DNA of 64,000 nt from Boseongicola sp. H5. GTDB lineage: Bacteria > Pseudomonadota > Alphaproteobacteria > Rhodobacterales > Rhodobacteraceae. Position 1 is the stretch's first letter. Every line of letters begins with the position of its first letter. Below the pieces are notes generated by a model. The model searched no databases, was not told where the DNA came from, and worked only from the letters and a program-made list of their open reading frames with translations. The stretch is from assembly GCA_020622165.1 (NCBI GenBank), contig JACNMN010000011.1, positions 1-64,000 on the forward strand, given 5' to 3'. Of the stretch, positions 53,158 to 62,402 are shown one piece after another. The translations under genes and the position numbers were made by a program.

Positions 53158-53655
53158 ATGTCAAACTCAGTTTTTACAGATCCCGTGCGCCGACGCGCCC
53201 CCGTTGCGAAAGCCGACTGCGCCCTTGCGCAAGGCGTGGAAGAGATCGGGGACCGGTGGGCGTTGCTTATCCTCCGCGAAGCCTTCTTCGATGTGATGCG
53301 CTACGACGACATCCGGAAAGATCTCGGCATTCCGCGGTCCGTCCTCACGGACAGGCTGGCCAGGCTCGTGGCGCGCGGCCTGCTGGAAAAACGCCCCTAC
53401 CGGGAAGCCGGGGACCGGCTGCGGTTCGGCTACACGCTCACCGGCAAGGGGCGCGATCTTGCCGTAACGCTGATCGCCCTCACCCAGTGGAGCGAGGCGA
53501 ATATCCTCAAGCGGTCAGGCCCCGTGGAGGTGGTCGATGCAGAGAACGGGCGGGCGCTGCGGGTGGCGCTGGTCGATGACGAGGGCAAGATCGTGGCACC
53601 GGAGCGCGCGATCCCGAAGCTGCGCGACGGATACGAGGACCAGACAGGCGCGTGA
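53158..53655 (+). CDS. HxlR-family transcriptional regulator
   Basis: This 165-residue winged-helix protein has VAKADCALAQGVEEIGDRWALLILREAF, given here as CALAQGVEEIGD (residues 21-32) then RWALLILREAFF, followed by FDVMRYDDIRKDLGIPRSVLTDRL in the recognition region (near 44-67). The invariant Cys21 typical of thiol- or aldehyde-sensing HxlR proteins is present. ATG 53158 gives the family start. It is divergent from the SRPBCC membrane gene, its probable target. The inducing signal is unknown. Confidence 0.88.
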   Translation: MSNSVFTDPVRRRAPVAKADCALAQGVEEIGDRWALLILREAFFDVMRYDDIRKDLGIPRSVLTDRLARLVARGLLEKRPYREAGDRLRFGYTLTGKGRDLAVTLIALTQWSEANILKRSGPVEVVDAENGRALRVALVDDEGKIVAPERAIPKLRDGYEDQTGA

Positions 53656-53712
53656 GGCCCGGCGCTGCACCAGATGGCACGCAGCGCCCGCGGCACGCGG
53701 CGGTCACTGCGG

Positions 53713-54618
53713 TCACTGCGGGGCGTCCTTGCCGCCGATCATCTCCGCCAGCAGATCGAAGACCAGCCTGATCCGCCTGCTGGTGTGCAATTCGCGATGC
53801 GTGGTCAGCCAGTTCGGCACCGGGATCGGCAGGAAACCGGGCGGGTCGATCATCTCGATCCCGGGGCTCAGCTCGGCCACCCGATTCGACATGATGCCGA
53901 TCCCAAGCCCCTGCTTCACCAGTTCCCAGCAGGTGAGCGTGTTGGCCGACAGCAGCGGAAAATTCCCCGGCGTCAGCGTCAGGCCGTGCTGTTGCAGGAT
54001 CTCGATCATCAGATCCACCCGGTCCACGCCGATAAAGGCCGCGTCGCCGAGATCGGCCAGCGTTCGCGGCCGCCCGTAGCGCGCCAGATAGGCGGGTGCG
54101 GCGTAAAGATGCGCGGAGGCGTCCGGCAGTTTCCGGGCGACCAGATCGGGTTCCGTCGGGCGGACATGACGGATCGCGATATCCGCCTCGCGGCGGCGCA
54201 GATCGCTCAGCGCATTGGAGGTGACGATTTCCACCGTGATGTCCGGCGCCCGAATACGCAGTTCGGCCAGAACCCGGGGCAGAAGATAGGCCGCTGTCGC
54301 ATCGCTCGCCGAAATCTTCACCTTTCCCGCGATTTGCTGGCTATGGCCGGTCGCAGCCAGCGAAATCCGCGTGGCGGCCTCCCCCATCTCGCGGACATGT
54401 TCAAGCAGATCCACGCCCGAGGGGGTCAGGGTCAGGCTCTTGCCCACCCGGTCGAACAGGGTCACACCCAAAGCGGCCTCCAGCGCGCTGACCTGCCGGC
54501 CAAGGGTCGGCTGCGCCTGGCCCAAGGCGCGCGCCGCCGCAGAAAGAGAGCCTTCCTCCACGGTGGCCAGAAACGCCCGAACCTGGTTCCAGTCGAAAGA
54601 GACAGATCGCCAATCCAT
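53713..54618 (-). CDS. LysR-family transcriptional regulator
   Basis: This 301-residue protein has an N-terminal HTH at about residues 8-67 (FDWNQVRAFLATVEEGSLSA then RALGQAQPTLGRQVSALE) and a LysR effector domain from about 95 (GKVKISASDATAAYLLPRVL start). ATG 54618 is preferred to the upstream ATG because it restores the usual distance to the HTH. It is divergent from a SAM methyltransferase gene and shares the inverted repeat at 54626-54652. It probably activates that methyltransferase gene and represses itself, as LysR proteins do. Confidence 0.92.
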   Translation of the reverse strand: MDWRSVSFDWNQVRAFLATVEEGSLSAAARALGQAQPTLGRQVSALEAALGVTLFDRVGKSLTLTPSGVDLLEHVREMGEAATRISLAATGHSQQIAGKVKISASDATAAYLLPRVLAELRIRAPDITVEIVTSNALSDLRRREADIAIRHVRPTEPDLVARKLPDASAHLYAAPAYLARYGRPRTLADLGDAAFIGVDRVDLMIEILQQHGLTLTPGNFPLLSANTLTCWELVKQGLGIGIMSNRVAELSPGIEMIDPPGFLPIPVPNWLTTHRELHTSRRIRLVFDLLAEMIGGKDAPQ

Positions 54619-54625
54619 GCAAAAA

Positions 54626-54652
54626 TGCATATATCGAATGTCAAAATATGCA
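54626..54652. promoter_or_regulatory. LysR-type inverted repeat between LysR and methyltransferase genes
   Basis: TGCATAT (54626-54632) and ATATGCA (54646-54652) form a perfect 7-bp inverted repeat with a 13-base centre. It sits immediately upstream of the LysR start codon and 56 bases before the methyltransferase start. This fits a LysR recognition/activation site (T-N11-A type dyad). Confidence 0.62.
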
Positions 54653-54707
54653 ATTTCTTTTATTGACCCGGTTCGCTAGCTGCAGGCCCAAGCAAGGAGA
54701 CCCGCAC

Positions 54708-55328
54708 ATGATACCTCAATCGACCTTCTGGGATCGCACCGCGGCCCGCTATGCCAAGTCGCCCATCCGGAACATGGACGCCTATGAACAGACCACGGCC
54801 CGCACCCGCAGCTACTTGAGCGCCGATGACCGGGTGTTCGAGATGGGCGCCGGCACGTCCTCCACCGCCATCCTTCTCGCCCCGCTGGTGCGCCATTACA
54901 CATCAAGCGATATCTCCGCCGAAATGGTGGCGATCGGCCGGGACAAGGCGCGGGATGCCGAGATTGGAAACCTTGACGTGGTGCAGGCGGACGTCGGCGG
55001 AATTGGCGCGGGGACGGATCCCTACGACGTGGTTCTGGCCTATAACCTGCTGCATCTGCTGCCCGACCCCGGCGCCGCCGCCCGGCAGGCCCATGCGATG
55101 CTCAAACCCGGCGGGCTGTTCATCTCGAAAACCACCTGTCTGGCAGGTCAGGTCTATCTGCGCCCCGTGATTGCCGTGATGCAGTTTTTCGGCAAGGCAC
55201 CTTATGTCAATTTGCTCGGCGCCGATACACTGGAGGCGGCCGTCACGGACGCCGGGTTCGACATCATCGAGGCCGACAATCATCCCGCCGGCAAGCGCAA
55301 CCGGTTTCTCGTGGCCCGCAAAACTTAG
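54708..55328 (+). CDS. Class I SAM-dependent methyltransferase
   Basis: This 206-residue protein has motif I VFEMGAGTSSTAILLAP near residues 43-59, SDISAEMVAIGRDKA near 67-81 and YDVVLAYNLLHLLPDP near 104-119, i.e. a Methyltransf_11/25 fold. It starts FWDRTAARYAKSPIRNMDAY, as in small-molecule methyltransferases. AAGGAGA precedes the ATG. The substrate is unknown. The LysR gene and its operator-like repeat lie directly upstream. Confidence 0.87.
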   Translation: MIPQSTFWDRTAARYAKSPIRNMDAYEQTTARTRSYLSADDRVFEMGAGTSSTAILLAPLVRHYTSSDISAEMVAIGRDKARDAEIGNLDVVQADVGGIGAGTDPYDVVLAYNLLHLLPDPGAAARQAHAMLKPGGLFISKTTCLAGQVYLRPVIAVMQFFGKAPYVNLLGADTLEAAVTDAGFDIIEADNHPAGKRNRFLVARKT

Positions 55329-55403
55329 GCAGATCGCCGTATTGGACTTTGACATTGCCCCCACTCTGGCTAATTAAGGCAAAACGAGGGCACGACAGGG
55401 ACG

Positions 55404-55826
55404 ATGTCAGATTTACCGGAGTTCTACTTCCGCATCCGTGAGAATGGCGCAGCAGTGTTTCGGATTGACACCGAAAACCGCCAGCGCCGGATCGAGATGC
55501 AGGAAATCGCCATGGCGAATATTCGCAATGGCGTGGTGAAGCCCCATGGCGATCACGTGCTCACCGAAGAGGAGCAGGCCGTGATCGCCGAATGGATGGC
55601 CGAACGGCAGGAGGTGCTTGCCGATCGCGATGTCGAAGATCTCCACCGCGCCATCGATTATCTCAATCTCACGACCCACTGGGTGCAGTCCCGCGCCTCG
55701 GACGAGGATCTGGAGGAGGTCACCGACCGGCTGTTGCTGGCGATGCACGATCTGCGAAACGTGCTGGTGCGCAAGAAGGCCGACCGCCTGATGAAAGCCG
55801 ACGACGCCGAGGAGCGCACGGGCTGA
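55404..55826 (+). CDS. Conserved hypothetical protein
   Basis: This 140-residue acidic, mainly helical protein has no cysteine, signal peptide or membrane segment. It has an N-terminal beta-rich stretch (YFRIRENGAAVFRIDTENRQ) and a long helical C-terminal part (residues about 58-135, with LTEEEQAVIAEWMAERQEVL). No family with a known role is recognised. It is a single gene about 75 bases after the methyltransferase. Confidence 0.65.
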   Translation: MSDLPEFYFRIRENGAAVFRIDTENRQRRIEMQEIAMANIRNGVVKPHGDHVLTEEEQAVIAEWMAERQEVLADRDVEDLHRAIDYLNLTTHWVQSRASDEDLEEVTDRLLLAMHDLRNVLVRKKADRLMKADDAEERTG

Positions 55827-56039
55827 GTATCGGCTTGAGCGGCGCCACCGGCCGGGGCCGGACCTGACAGAGCCTTTCGACGCCTTAGCCAAAATGAAAG
55901 CCCGGGTCGTTGCCGCGTGCCGTTCAGCCCGCAGATCTATCGACATGACCCCGCTGATCACCGATGCAGCACTGGTCGACATTCGGGCGATCTGCCAGTG
56001 TCCGGTCAGACGATTGATGGCTGGAGTCGAGGTTGTGCT

Positions 56040-56840
56040 TTGAAAATCATGTGCCTGAACGGATGGGGCGGCAAGCTTTACGAGGAGCTGCTGCCCTACC
56101 TACACGAAACATCTCCCGAGATCCTTTGCCTTCAGGAAGTGGTGCACAGCCCCGCGTCAGACAAAGACTGGCTGACGTACCGGGACGGCGACCACGTGTT
56201 GCCGCAACGTGCGAACTTCTTCCGGGATGTCTGCCATGCCCTTCCGGATCACGTGGCGGTCTTCTGCCCGGCGGCGCAGGGCGTTCTTTGGGACGGGGAT
56301 CAGCCGATACCCTCGCAGTGGGGGCTGGCAACCTTCGTTCATCGCTCGCGTCCGGTCATCGGTCAGGTGCAGGGCTTCGTGCACAAGGACTACTCCCCTG
56401 AGGGTTACGGGGATCATCCCCGCTCCCGCGTTGCGCATGGCGTTCGGGTCTACGACGACGCGGCGGGGAGGTCGATCAGCGTGACGCATATGCACGGGCT
56501 CCGCGATCTGAACGGCAAGATGGACACGCCCGAACGTGCGGAACAGGCGCGCAGGTTGCTCGCCCTGTCCCGTCAGGTGTCGGAGGCGGGCGACCTGAGG
56601 GTGATTTGCGGCGATTTCAATGTCGAGCCGGACAGCGAAACGCTTCGGATCCTGAACGACGCGGGCTTTTCGGAACTCGTGACGGGGCGGGGTTTCGAAA
56701 GCACCCGAAACTCGCACTACACGAAACCCGGGAAATTCGCGGATTACATGCTGATCGACCGCGAAGAGGCGGTGCGCGCCTTCGACGTGATCCACGACCC
56801 CGAAGTGTCGGATCACTGTCCACTCCTGCTCGATCTCTGA
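56040..56840 (+). CDS. Endonuclease/exonuclease/phosphatase-family hydrolase
   Basis: This 266-residue protein starts at TTG 56040 (LKIMCLNGWGG) after a GAGG site; ATG 56049 is possible. EEP motifs are present: LNGWGG near residues 5-10 (Asn), EILCLQEV near 27-34 (Glu), VTHMHGLRD near 148-156 (His), VICGDFNVEPDS near 188-199 (D-x-N) and SDHCPLLLDL at the end (D-H). These are the catalytic set of DNase I/sphingomyelinase/inositol-phosphatase-like enzymes. There is no signal peptide. Substrate unknown; a cytosolic phosphodiesterase or phosphatase role is likely. Confidence 0.85.
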   Translation: MKIMCLNGWGGKLYEELLPYLHETSPEILCLQEVVHSPASDKDWLTYRDGDHVLPQRANFFRDVCHALPDHVAVFCPAAQGVLWDGDQPIPSQWGLATFVHRSRPVIGQVQGFVHKDYSPEGYGDHPRSRVAHGVRVYDDAAGRSISVTHMHGLRDLNGKMDTPERAEQARRLLALSRQVSEAGDLRVICGDFNVEPDSETLRILNDAGFSELVTGRGFESTRNSHYTKPGKFADYMLIDREEAVRAFDVIHDPEVSDHCPLLLDL

Positions 56841-56994
56841 CCGGACATCGAAAGCCGTCGTTCAGCCAAGGCCGGCAGACGGCATCGTGACACCGTAAAG
56901 CGCTGCGCCTCGTGTCGGCGCGTCTCATCCCGGCACGGCAAGCCGTGGTGCCCGACCACGGTGAAGAAACTGCGCCAACTCGGCCCCCTGAGGC

Positions 56995-58161
56995 TCAGCG
57001 CGGAGCGGTGGTACGGTCGGTCCGGCGGATCGCGGCAAGCGTGACGGGCGGGCCGATGATCTCGAAGATAACGGTCGCGGCAATCGTCAGCGTCATGATC
57101 GTCGCCCCCCACTCCGGCACGGTCTCGGCTGCGAGAAGCGCCATGCCGACGGCCACGCCCGCCTGCGGCAGCAGGGCCGGCCCGTAAAGATGGACCTCCG
57201 GCTTCGGAACCCGGCCCAGCCGCGCGCCGATTTCCCCGCTGATCAGGCGCGCGACGATCCGCAGGCCCACATAGGCGGCGGTGATCCAGCCGAGCGACAA
57301 GAGCGCCTCCAGCTCAAGCGAGGCCCCCGCCAGCAGAAAGAACAACAGCATGAAGGGCAGCTCGATCCGTTCGATCTCGTTGAAGGCGTAGTCATGATGC
57401 CGGGCAAGATTGGCGATCATCGCGCCAGCGGTCATGCCGGCGATGAGAAACGACACATCCAGCCAGAGCGCCAGCCCCGCGGTCAGGAAAACGACGCCGA
57501 ACGCCTCGATCTGAAGGGGCTCACCGGGCTTCAGCCGACCGGAAAGAAAGGCCGCAGGCGCGCCGATGACAAGGCCCAGCAGCACGGCGCCGCCGATATC
57601 GTGAACCGCAATCGCCAGCGGGGCGGACCAGCCGTCGGATTGGTGGATGAACGCAAGGCAGACGCTGAAGACGATCAGCCCCCAGATATCGTCGATGGCC
57701 ACGATACCGCCGATGGTCTCGGTGAAGTCGTTGCGCACGCCGGACTGATGGATCACGTCGGTGATGGCCGCGGGCGCGGTGGCGGTGGCGATTGCGCCCA
57801 GGAGCAGGGCAAGACCCGGTTCGAGGCCAAGGGCCACAAGCCCCGCCCAGACGATCGCGGTCGTGCCGAAAACGATCAGCACCGATATCGCGAAGATCGC
57901 ACGGCCATGGCGCGCCATGTTATCGCGGGTCAGATCCGCGCCAAGCAGGAACGCGACCATGGTCAGGGCCACGACCGAAATCGGTTCGAACCAGTTTTCG
58001 ATGCCGTCGGGCAGAAACCCGAGCCCCGAAGGCCCCACCAGAAGCCCGAGCAACAGAAGCAGCGTCACCCTGGGCAGGGGCGTCTTCCCGCCCAGATGAT
58101 CGGCGGCAAGCCCGCAGAGGAAGAGCGCCCCGAGTGTCGCCAGGAATAATGACTGCTCCAT
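56995..58161 (-). CDS. Cation:proton antiporter (CPA family)
   Basis: This 388-residue membrane protein has about 11-12 helices. GAIATATAPAAITDVI near residues 121-136 and GGIVAIDDIWGLIVF near 151-165 hold the paired acidic residues (Asp-Asp) typical of electrogenic Na+/H+ antiporters of the NapA/CPA2 type. FLIAGMTAGAMIANL lies near 239-253. It would exchange Na+ or K+ for protons across the inner membrane. It lies downstream of the pentaheme cytochrome gene in the same direction, 48 bases away, near the Na+-pumping NQR. Confidence 0.88.
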   Translation of the reverse strand: MEQSLFLATLGALFLCGLAADHLGGKTPLPRVTLLLLLGLLVGPSGLGFLPDGIENWFEPISVVALTMVAFLLGADLTRDNMARHGRAIFAISVLIVFGTTAIVWAGLVALGLEPGLALLLGAIATATAPAAITDVIHQSGVRNDFTETIGGIVAIDDIWGLIVFSVCLAFIHQSDGWSAPLAIAVHDIGGAVLLGLVIGAPAAFLSGRLKPGEPLQIEAFGVVFLTAGLALWLDVSFLIAGMTAGAMIANLARHHDYAFNEIERIELPFMLLFFLLAGASLELEALLSLGWITAAYVGLRIVARLISGEIGARLGRVPKPEVHLYGPALLPQAGVAVGMALLAAETVPEWGATIMTLTIAATVIFEIIGPPVTLAAIRRTDRTTAPR

Positions 58162-58209
58162 GCCGCGGGGCCCGCTTCTGGCTTCTGCGCTCGCCGGCGC
58201 CTTCGAACC

Positions 58210-59391
58210 CTAGCGCAGGAGCTGGAGATCTTCCATGTCGATACCCAGCGGCGCGCTCAGATCCATGATCGAATCGTAGAGAAGCTCCAGCGAATACTGC
58301 GGATTGTGGGCATAGTTGCCTGGATCGGCGGTCACGAGCTTCCAGTTGAAGGCCGTGCGCAGGCTTCTGGGCGTCCATGACTGATAGGCAACCGGACTGC
58401 CCTCGGCCGTGTCGATGACACCGTCCCCGTTCGCATCGGAAAAGAAGTACGGAAAGCGCGTGCCGTCATAGATCACCGGCGCCCCGACGACCTCATCGCT
58501 GTAATCCCGGATCATCCCCAGCAGGGTGTCGGCATTTCTTTCGATATCCGAAGAGATCCCCACCGATGTATTGCCGCTGCCGTCATAGCTTTGCCGGGCG
58601 ATGCGGATGTCTTCCGGGCGGTCGGCCAGGTGGCAGGTCAGACAGGGCTCGAATTCGACTTCGAGCGTGTGCGGTTCATGGCAGGAATTGCAGCTGGCCA
58701 CGGGACGGGCGTGAAAGAACCGGCCGGAATAATCCTGTCCGTCATAGTGATACCCCGCCGCCCCATAGCCGCCAAGCCATGTGGCCGCCGCCGTGGCGTA
58801 GTGCGGATTGATGAAACGAAGCTCACTGTTGGGTTCGTCATCGGCCAGGCCCGAGGTCGCTTCGGCCACGTCGATGCCGGCGTTGCGCCCCTGATGGCAT
58901 GTCAGGCAGGACGCCTCGACACCGGTCACCGGATGGACAAGCCCGCTCGGAAAGGTGATTTCGGTGATGTCGGCCAGCCCGGCATTGTGACACGTCCCGC
59001 AATCGACGACGCCGCCGACATTGATCGTCCCGTCGACAACTCCCGCCGGCGTCCCGTCGAGGCCGTGGAAATCCCGGAACCCCTCCCCGGAGTGGCAGGT
59101 GGCGCAGGCGGCCCGGATCTCGCCATCGTCATCCCAATGGCTGAACGCGTCGGATGCCGCATTGGCGTGGGAGGATCTGAACCAGTCCGAAATCGCCTGA
59201 TCGTTGTCGATCTCGATTTCGGCGGGCGTGAAGGGGCCGGACTGCGGCAGGGCGAAGGGGATGGCCTCCTCCTCCTCGCCGCTTGGGGTGCCCGGGTCCG
59301 TCTGGGTCAGGACCGGGCCGGCAAGGAAGATTGCGGTGAGCCCCGCCATCAGGACCATCGGGATCGATGAAGCAGAGGACGGCAATGGCAT
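58210..59391 (-). CDS. Secreted pentaheme c-type cytochrome with an EF-hand-like loop
   Basis: This 393-residue protein has a signal peptide (residues about 1-30) and five C-x-x-C-H haem sites: CATCH (96-100), CGTCH (131-135), CLTCH (162-166), CNSCH (234-238) and CLTCH (250-254). A calcium-type EF-hand loop DANGDGVIDTAE spans 319-330. ATG 59391 follows AGGAGA. It resembles periplasmic or surface multiheme cytochromes with a doubled cytochrome c7/NapC-like arrangement but matches no named protein. It diverges from nqr and could be an electron donor or acceptor module; the ccm operon would mature it. Confidence 0.88.
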   Translation of the reverse strand: MPLPSSASSIPMVLMAGLTAIFLAGPVLTQTDPGTPSGEEEEAIPFALPQSGPFTPAEIEIDNDQAISDWFRSSHANAASDAFSHWDDDGEIRAACATCHSGEGFRDFHGLDGTPAGVVDGTINVGGVVDCGTCHNAGLADITEITFPSGLVHPVTGVEASCLTCHQGRNAGIDVAEATSGLADDEPNSELRFINPHYATAAATWLGGYGAAGYHYDGQDYSGRFFHARPVASCNSCHEPHTLEVEFEPCLTCHLADRPEDIRIARQSYDGSGNTSVGISSDIERNADTLLGMIRDYSDEVVGAPVIYDGTRFPYFFSDANGDGVIDTAEGSPVAYQSWTPRSLRTAFNWKLVTADPGNYAHNPQYSLELLYDSIMDLSAPLGIDMEDLQLLR

Positions 59392-59459
59392 GATCAATCT
59401 CCTGTGAGTGGATCTGGCTGAGTTCCGGCCACTATATTGCGCGCGCCGCGCCGACGACA

Positions 59460-59473
59460 TTGATCTAGCTCAT
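59460..59473. promoter_or_regulatory. Possible FNR/CRP-type site between the cytochrome and nqr genes
   Basis: TTGATCTAGCTCAT matches the FNR half-site TTGAT perfectly and the second half ATCAA at 3 of 5 positions, with the expected 4-base spacer. It lies 69 bases from the cytochrome start and 98 bases from nqrA, in the divergent promoter region. It is a candidate FnrL or other CRP-family site for oxygen-dependent control. Confidence 0.4.
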
Positions 59474-59570
59474 GTTTGGCGCCAGACGCTCTTGCTAACC
59501 TCGGCGCCTAGATCGTCACGGCACGTCCAGAATACGCTGCCGGGCGAAAGCGCAATCAATCGGGGGCAGG

Positions 59571-60839
59571 ATGACCATTCTGGGATCCGGAGCAGGGCTC
59601 AGTCCAGATCTCTTCTCTCCATCGTTTCTTCCGGAGACCGACACCGTGGTCACCGAAGAGGCGGCGGTGCGTGCGCCCTCCGGGCGTTCCCTTCATGTCA
59701 CACCGCTGGTCAGGGAAGGCGACATGGTCGCGAAGGGCGAGGCCGTGGCCTGCATGCGCCACGCGCCGGATGTCTGTTTCGTGGCGCCGATCGCCGGACA
59801 GGTGGCGAGGCTCTCGCTGCTGCCGGGCCGGAAGCTGTCGGAGATCGTTCTTTTCCGCGAGCCTGACGGTGCGGTCCGGCAGCACGATCCCGATCAGGCG
59901 GACACCACGGCGGGCCTCAGGCGGCTGATGCAGGGCGCAGGCCTCTGGCCATGGCTGCGGCGGCGGCCCTTCGGCGGCATGCCGGCCCATGACGAAAAAC
60001 CCTCTGCCATCTTCGTGATGGCCGCCGACACGCGCCCCTTCGCCCCCGATCCCCGCCAGGCGATTGCGGGGCGGGAGGAGGATTTCTCACGTGGCCTTGC
60101 CGCTCTTCTGAGGCTGACGGAGGGGCCTGTTATCGTATGCCAGCAGGCCGGTGCCCCCCTCTTCGACCGCGGCGCGGATGAGGGCCGGATCCGCACCATC
60201 ACCCGCGGCGCGCGCCACCCGCAGGCCTCCGCCGGAATATGCATCCACCAGTTTTTCCCCGCCGGTCTCGACGCACCGGTCTGGGATATCCATGCCGAAG
60301 ACACCGCGGCACTGGGCACCTTGCTGGACAACGGCGAACTGCCGATGCAGCGGCTGGTGCACATCGCCGGTGCCGGGCTGCGCGACGCCCGGACGGTTCG
60401 GACCCATCCGGGCGCCGACCTGCGCCAGCTGACGCAACGGATCGTTCTCCCCGGGCCGCATGAGCTGATCTCCGGCTCGCCCCTCGACGGTCATCTGTCG
60501 CGCTGGCTGGCACCGCGCCACCGCCAGATCACCGTCCTGCCGCGCGAGACCGCCCGCCGCCGCCCGCACTGGCTGGTCTCGGCGCTCACCCAATCGGCCG
60601 GCGCGAAACCGGCGATCCCGACCGCGGCCCTGAGCAAGGCGTTCGGAGGCGCGCTTCCGGCGGCACCGTTCATCCGCGCGCTCAGCGCCGGCGATGACGA
60701 GACCGCGATGAAGCTCGGCGTGCTGTCGCTTCTGGAGGAAGACCTGGCCCTGGCGGATTACGTGCTGAGCGAGACCGGCCAGCTGACGGCGCAGCTTCGC
60801 GGCATGCTGGGCCGCATCCGGACGGAGTTCGACGCATGA
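59571..60839 (+). CDS. nqrA: Na+-translocating NADH:quinone reductase subunit A
   Basis: This 422-residue subunit, slightly shorter than Vibrio NqrA (446), has the N-terminal biotinyl-like sandwich (residues about 20-85: APSGRSLHVTPLVREGDMVA then KGEAVACMR). The NqrA body contains GPHELISGSPLDGHL near 299-313. Its last codons overlap nqrB by 4 bases (ATGA). It forms the cytoplasmic face of the Na+-pumping NADH:ubiquinone oxidoreductase. An Rnf C subunit is excluded, since there are no ferredoxin-type CxxCxxC clusters. Confidence 0.85.
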   Translation: MTILGSGAGLSPDLFSPSFLPETDTVVTEEAAVRAPSGRSLHVTPLVREGDMVAKGEAVACMRHAPDVCFVAPIAGQVARLSLLPGRKLSEIVLFREPDGAVRQHDPDQADTTAGLRRLMQGAGLWPWLRRRPFGGMPAHDEKPSAIFVMAADTRPFAPDPRQAIAGREEDFSRGLAALLRLTEGPVIVCQQAGAPLFDRGADEGRIRTITRGARHPQASAGICIHQFFPAGLDAPVWDIHAEDTAALGTLLDNGELPMQRLVHIAGAGLRDARTVRTHPGADLRQLTQRIVLPGPHELISGSPLDGHLSRWLAPRHRQITVLPRETARRRPHWLVSALTQSAGAKPAIPTAALSKAFGGALPAAPFIRALSAGDDETAMKLGVLSLLEEDLALADYVLSETGQLTAQLRGMLGRIRTEFDA

Positions 60840-61618
60840 TCCGGGGTCTCTGGAACCGCGAAACCGTCGCGCTCATGCTTCTGGCGGCCTATCTGCCGCT
60901 GGCGCTGTTCTGGCTCTGGCTGGGCGGAACCGGCGCGCTGGCGCAGCTTGCCCTCGCGGTGCTCGTGATCGGCATATGGCATCTGGTCTTCATGCTGCTG
61001 CGCGCGCAGGCCCCGTCGCTTGCCGCGCTGACCACGGCGCTCGCCATTGCCATGCTGGCCCCTGAAGATCTTGGCACATTCCGCCTTGTGCTGGGCGTCA
61101 GCTTCGGCGTGGTGATGGGAGAGCTCGTCTTCGGCGGCTGGGGGCGCAACGTGGTGAACCCGGCGATCGTCGCGCTGTCATTCCTGGGTTTTGGCTTTCC
61201 GGCCTTTCCCTGGCCGGTCTTCGACGCCCCCATCGCCTGGGCCGCGATCCCCGCCGCGCTGATCGGCGTGGCAAGCGGGGCCATGCCGGCGGCGGTGCTT
61301 GCGGGGGCCGCGTTGGTGGCGACGGGCGCCGTGCTGACCGGTCTTCTGCCGGAACAGGTGCTGCTGGCCGCGGGCATCGTCCTCGTGCTGCTGGTGGCCG
61401 ACCCTGTGACCAGCGCGGCGACGACACTCGGCCGCTGGATCAACGGCGCCCTATACGCGGGGCTCGTGACCTTTTTCGCAATCGGCTGGGCCGGGGCCGC
61501 GCCGGTGCAGATCGCCGTGGCCGCGGCGCTGCTCACGTCGCTTGCCGCGCCGCTTCTGGACGAGGCCGCGCTGGCGCTCTGGGTTGCTCAACGCAGGAGG
61601 CGTCATGGCCGCACGTAA
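60836..61618 (+). CDS. nqrB: Na+-NQR subunit B, unusually short
   Basis: This 260-residue membrane protein has about eight helices. WGRNVVNPAIVALSFLGFG near residues 101-119 matches the GxNxxNPA segment of NqrB/RnfD. The DPVTSAATTLGRW segment (189-201) matches the FMN-Thr motif, with Thr196 in the equivalent place. Canonical NqrB has about 410 residues and RnfD about 350, so roughly 150 residues are missing, mostly N-terminal. The ORF is intact, overlapping nqrA by 4 and nqrC by 14 bases, so truncation by mutation is unlikely. Confidence 0.8.
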   Translation: MIRGLWNRETVALMLLAAYLPLALFWLWLGGTGALAQLALAVLVIGIWHLVFMLLRAQAPSLAALTTALAIAMLAPEDLGTFRLVLGVSFGVVMGELVFGGWGRNVVNPAIVALSFLGFGFPAFPWPVFDAPIAWAAIPAALIGVASGAMPAAVLAGAALVATGAVLTGLLPEQVLLAAGIVLVLLVADPVTSAATTLGRWINGALYAGLVTFFAIGWAGAAPVQIAVAAALLTSLAAPLLDEAALALWVAQRRRRHGRT

Positions 61619-62399
61619 CTGGAACCCCTGGCTCAGGCTGCTGGCGCTGCCGAACGAAAGCCGCACCAAGACGGTTCTCGTGGCGTTTCTCGTCTCGGCT
61701 GTCTGTGCCGCGCTGGTCAGCGGGGCCACGGTGGCCCTGCGCCCGATCCAGACCGCCAACCGCGCGGCCGAAGAACAGGCGCGGATCGCGGCGCTGGTGG
61801 AGGGCATTCCCGGCATGGCCACGCTTCTGGAGCAATCGGGCGGCGCGCTTTCGACCGTCGTGATCAATCTCCGCGATGGCCGCGCCGCGGCGGATGTGAC
61901 CCCGGCCACGCTTGACGCGGCGCTGAGCGACCCCGGCAACTGGACGGCGCTTGATGCCGGGCAGGATCTCGCCGGGCTTGGCCAGCGCCCCGATTACGCT
62001 CAGGTCTTCCTTCTGCGCGACGGGGACAGCGTGTCGCTCGTGCTGCTGCCGCTCAGCGGTCAGGGGTATGGCGGGCGCATGGATGCGATCCTCGCGCTCA
62101 GGGGCGACATGAACACGATCGCGGGCATCGCCGTCACCCAGCATTCGGAGACCCCGGGCCTCGGCGCCCGGATCGAGGAAACCTCCTGGCAGGCGAGCTT
62201 TCCGGGTACCGAACTGCGCGACGATGGCGGAGAGATGCGCTTTCGCGTGGCGCGCGGTCCGGCCTCGGGCGTGCATGAGGTCGATGGCATCACCGGGGCC
62301 ACGCGAACCGGGCGGGGTGTCACGCAGATGGTCCGCTTCTGGCTGGGGCCCGACGGGTACGGGCCGCTCCTCGATGCCATCGAACGGGGAGAATTCTGA
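61605..62399 (+). CDS. nqrC: Na+-NQR subunit C (FMN-binding)
   Basis: This 264-residue protein has one N-terminal helix (about residues 22-44), then a periplasmic FMN-binding domain with the covalent-flavin motif TGAT at 230-233 (Thr233 in [13 protein letters not shown]). [12 protein letters not shown] lies near residue 179, the conserved glycine-rich segment. AGGAGG precedes the ATG 61605 inside the end of nqrB. It needs ApbE to attach FMN; no apbE is visible before the window ends. Confidence 0.9.
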   Translation: MAARNWNPWLRLLALPNESRTKTVLVAFLVSAVCAALVSGATVALRPIQTANRAAEEQARIAALVEGIPGMATLLEQSGGALSTVVINLRDGRAAADVTPATLDAALSDPGNWTALDAGQDLAGLGQRPDYAQVFLLRDGDSVSLVLLPLSGQGYGGRMDAILALRGDMNTIAGIAVTQHSETPGLGARIEETSWQASFPGTELRDDGGEMRFRVARGPASGVHEVDGITGATRTGRGVTQMVRFWLGPDGYGPLLDAIERGEF

Positions 62400-62402
62400 G
62401 CG

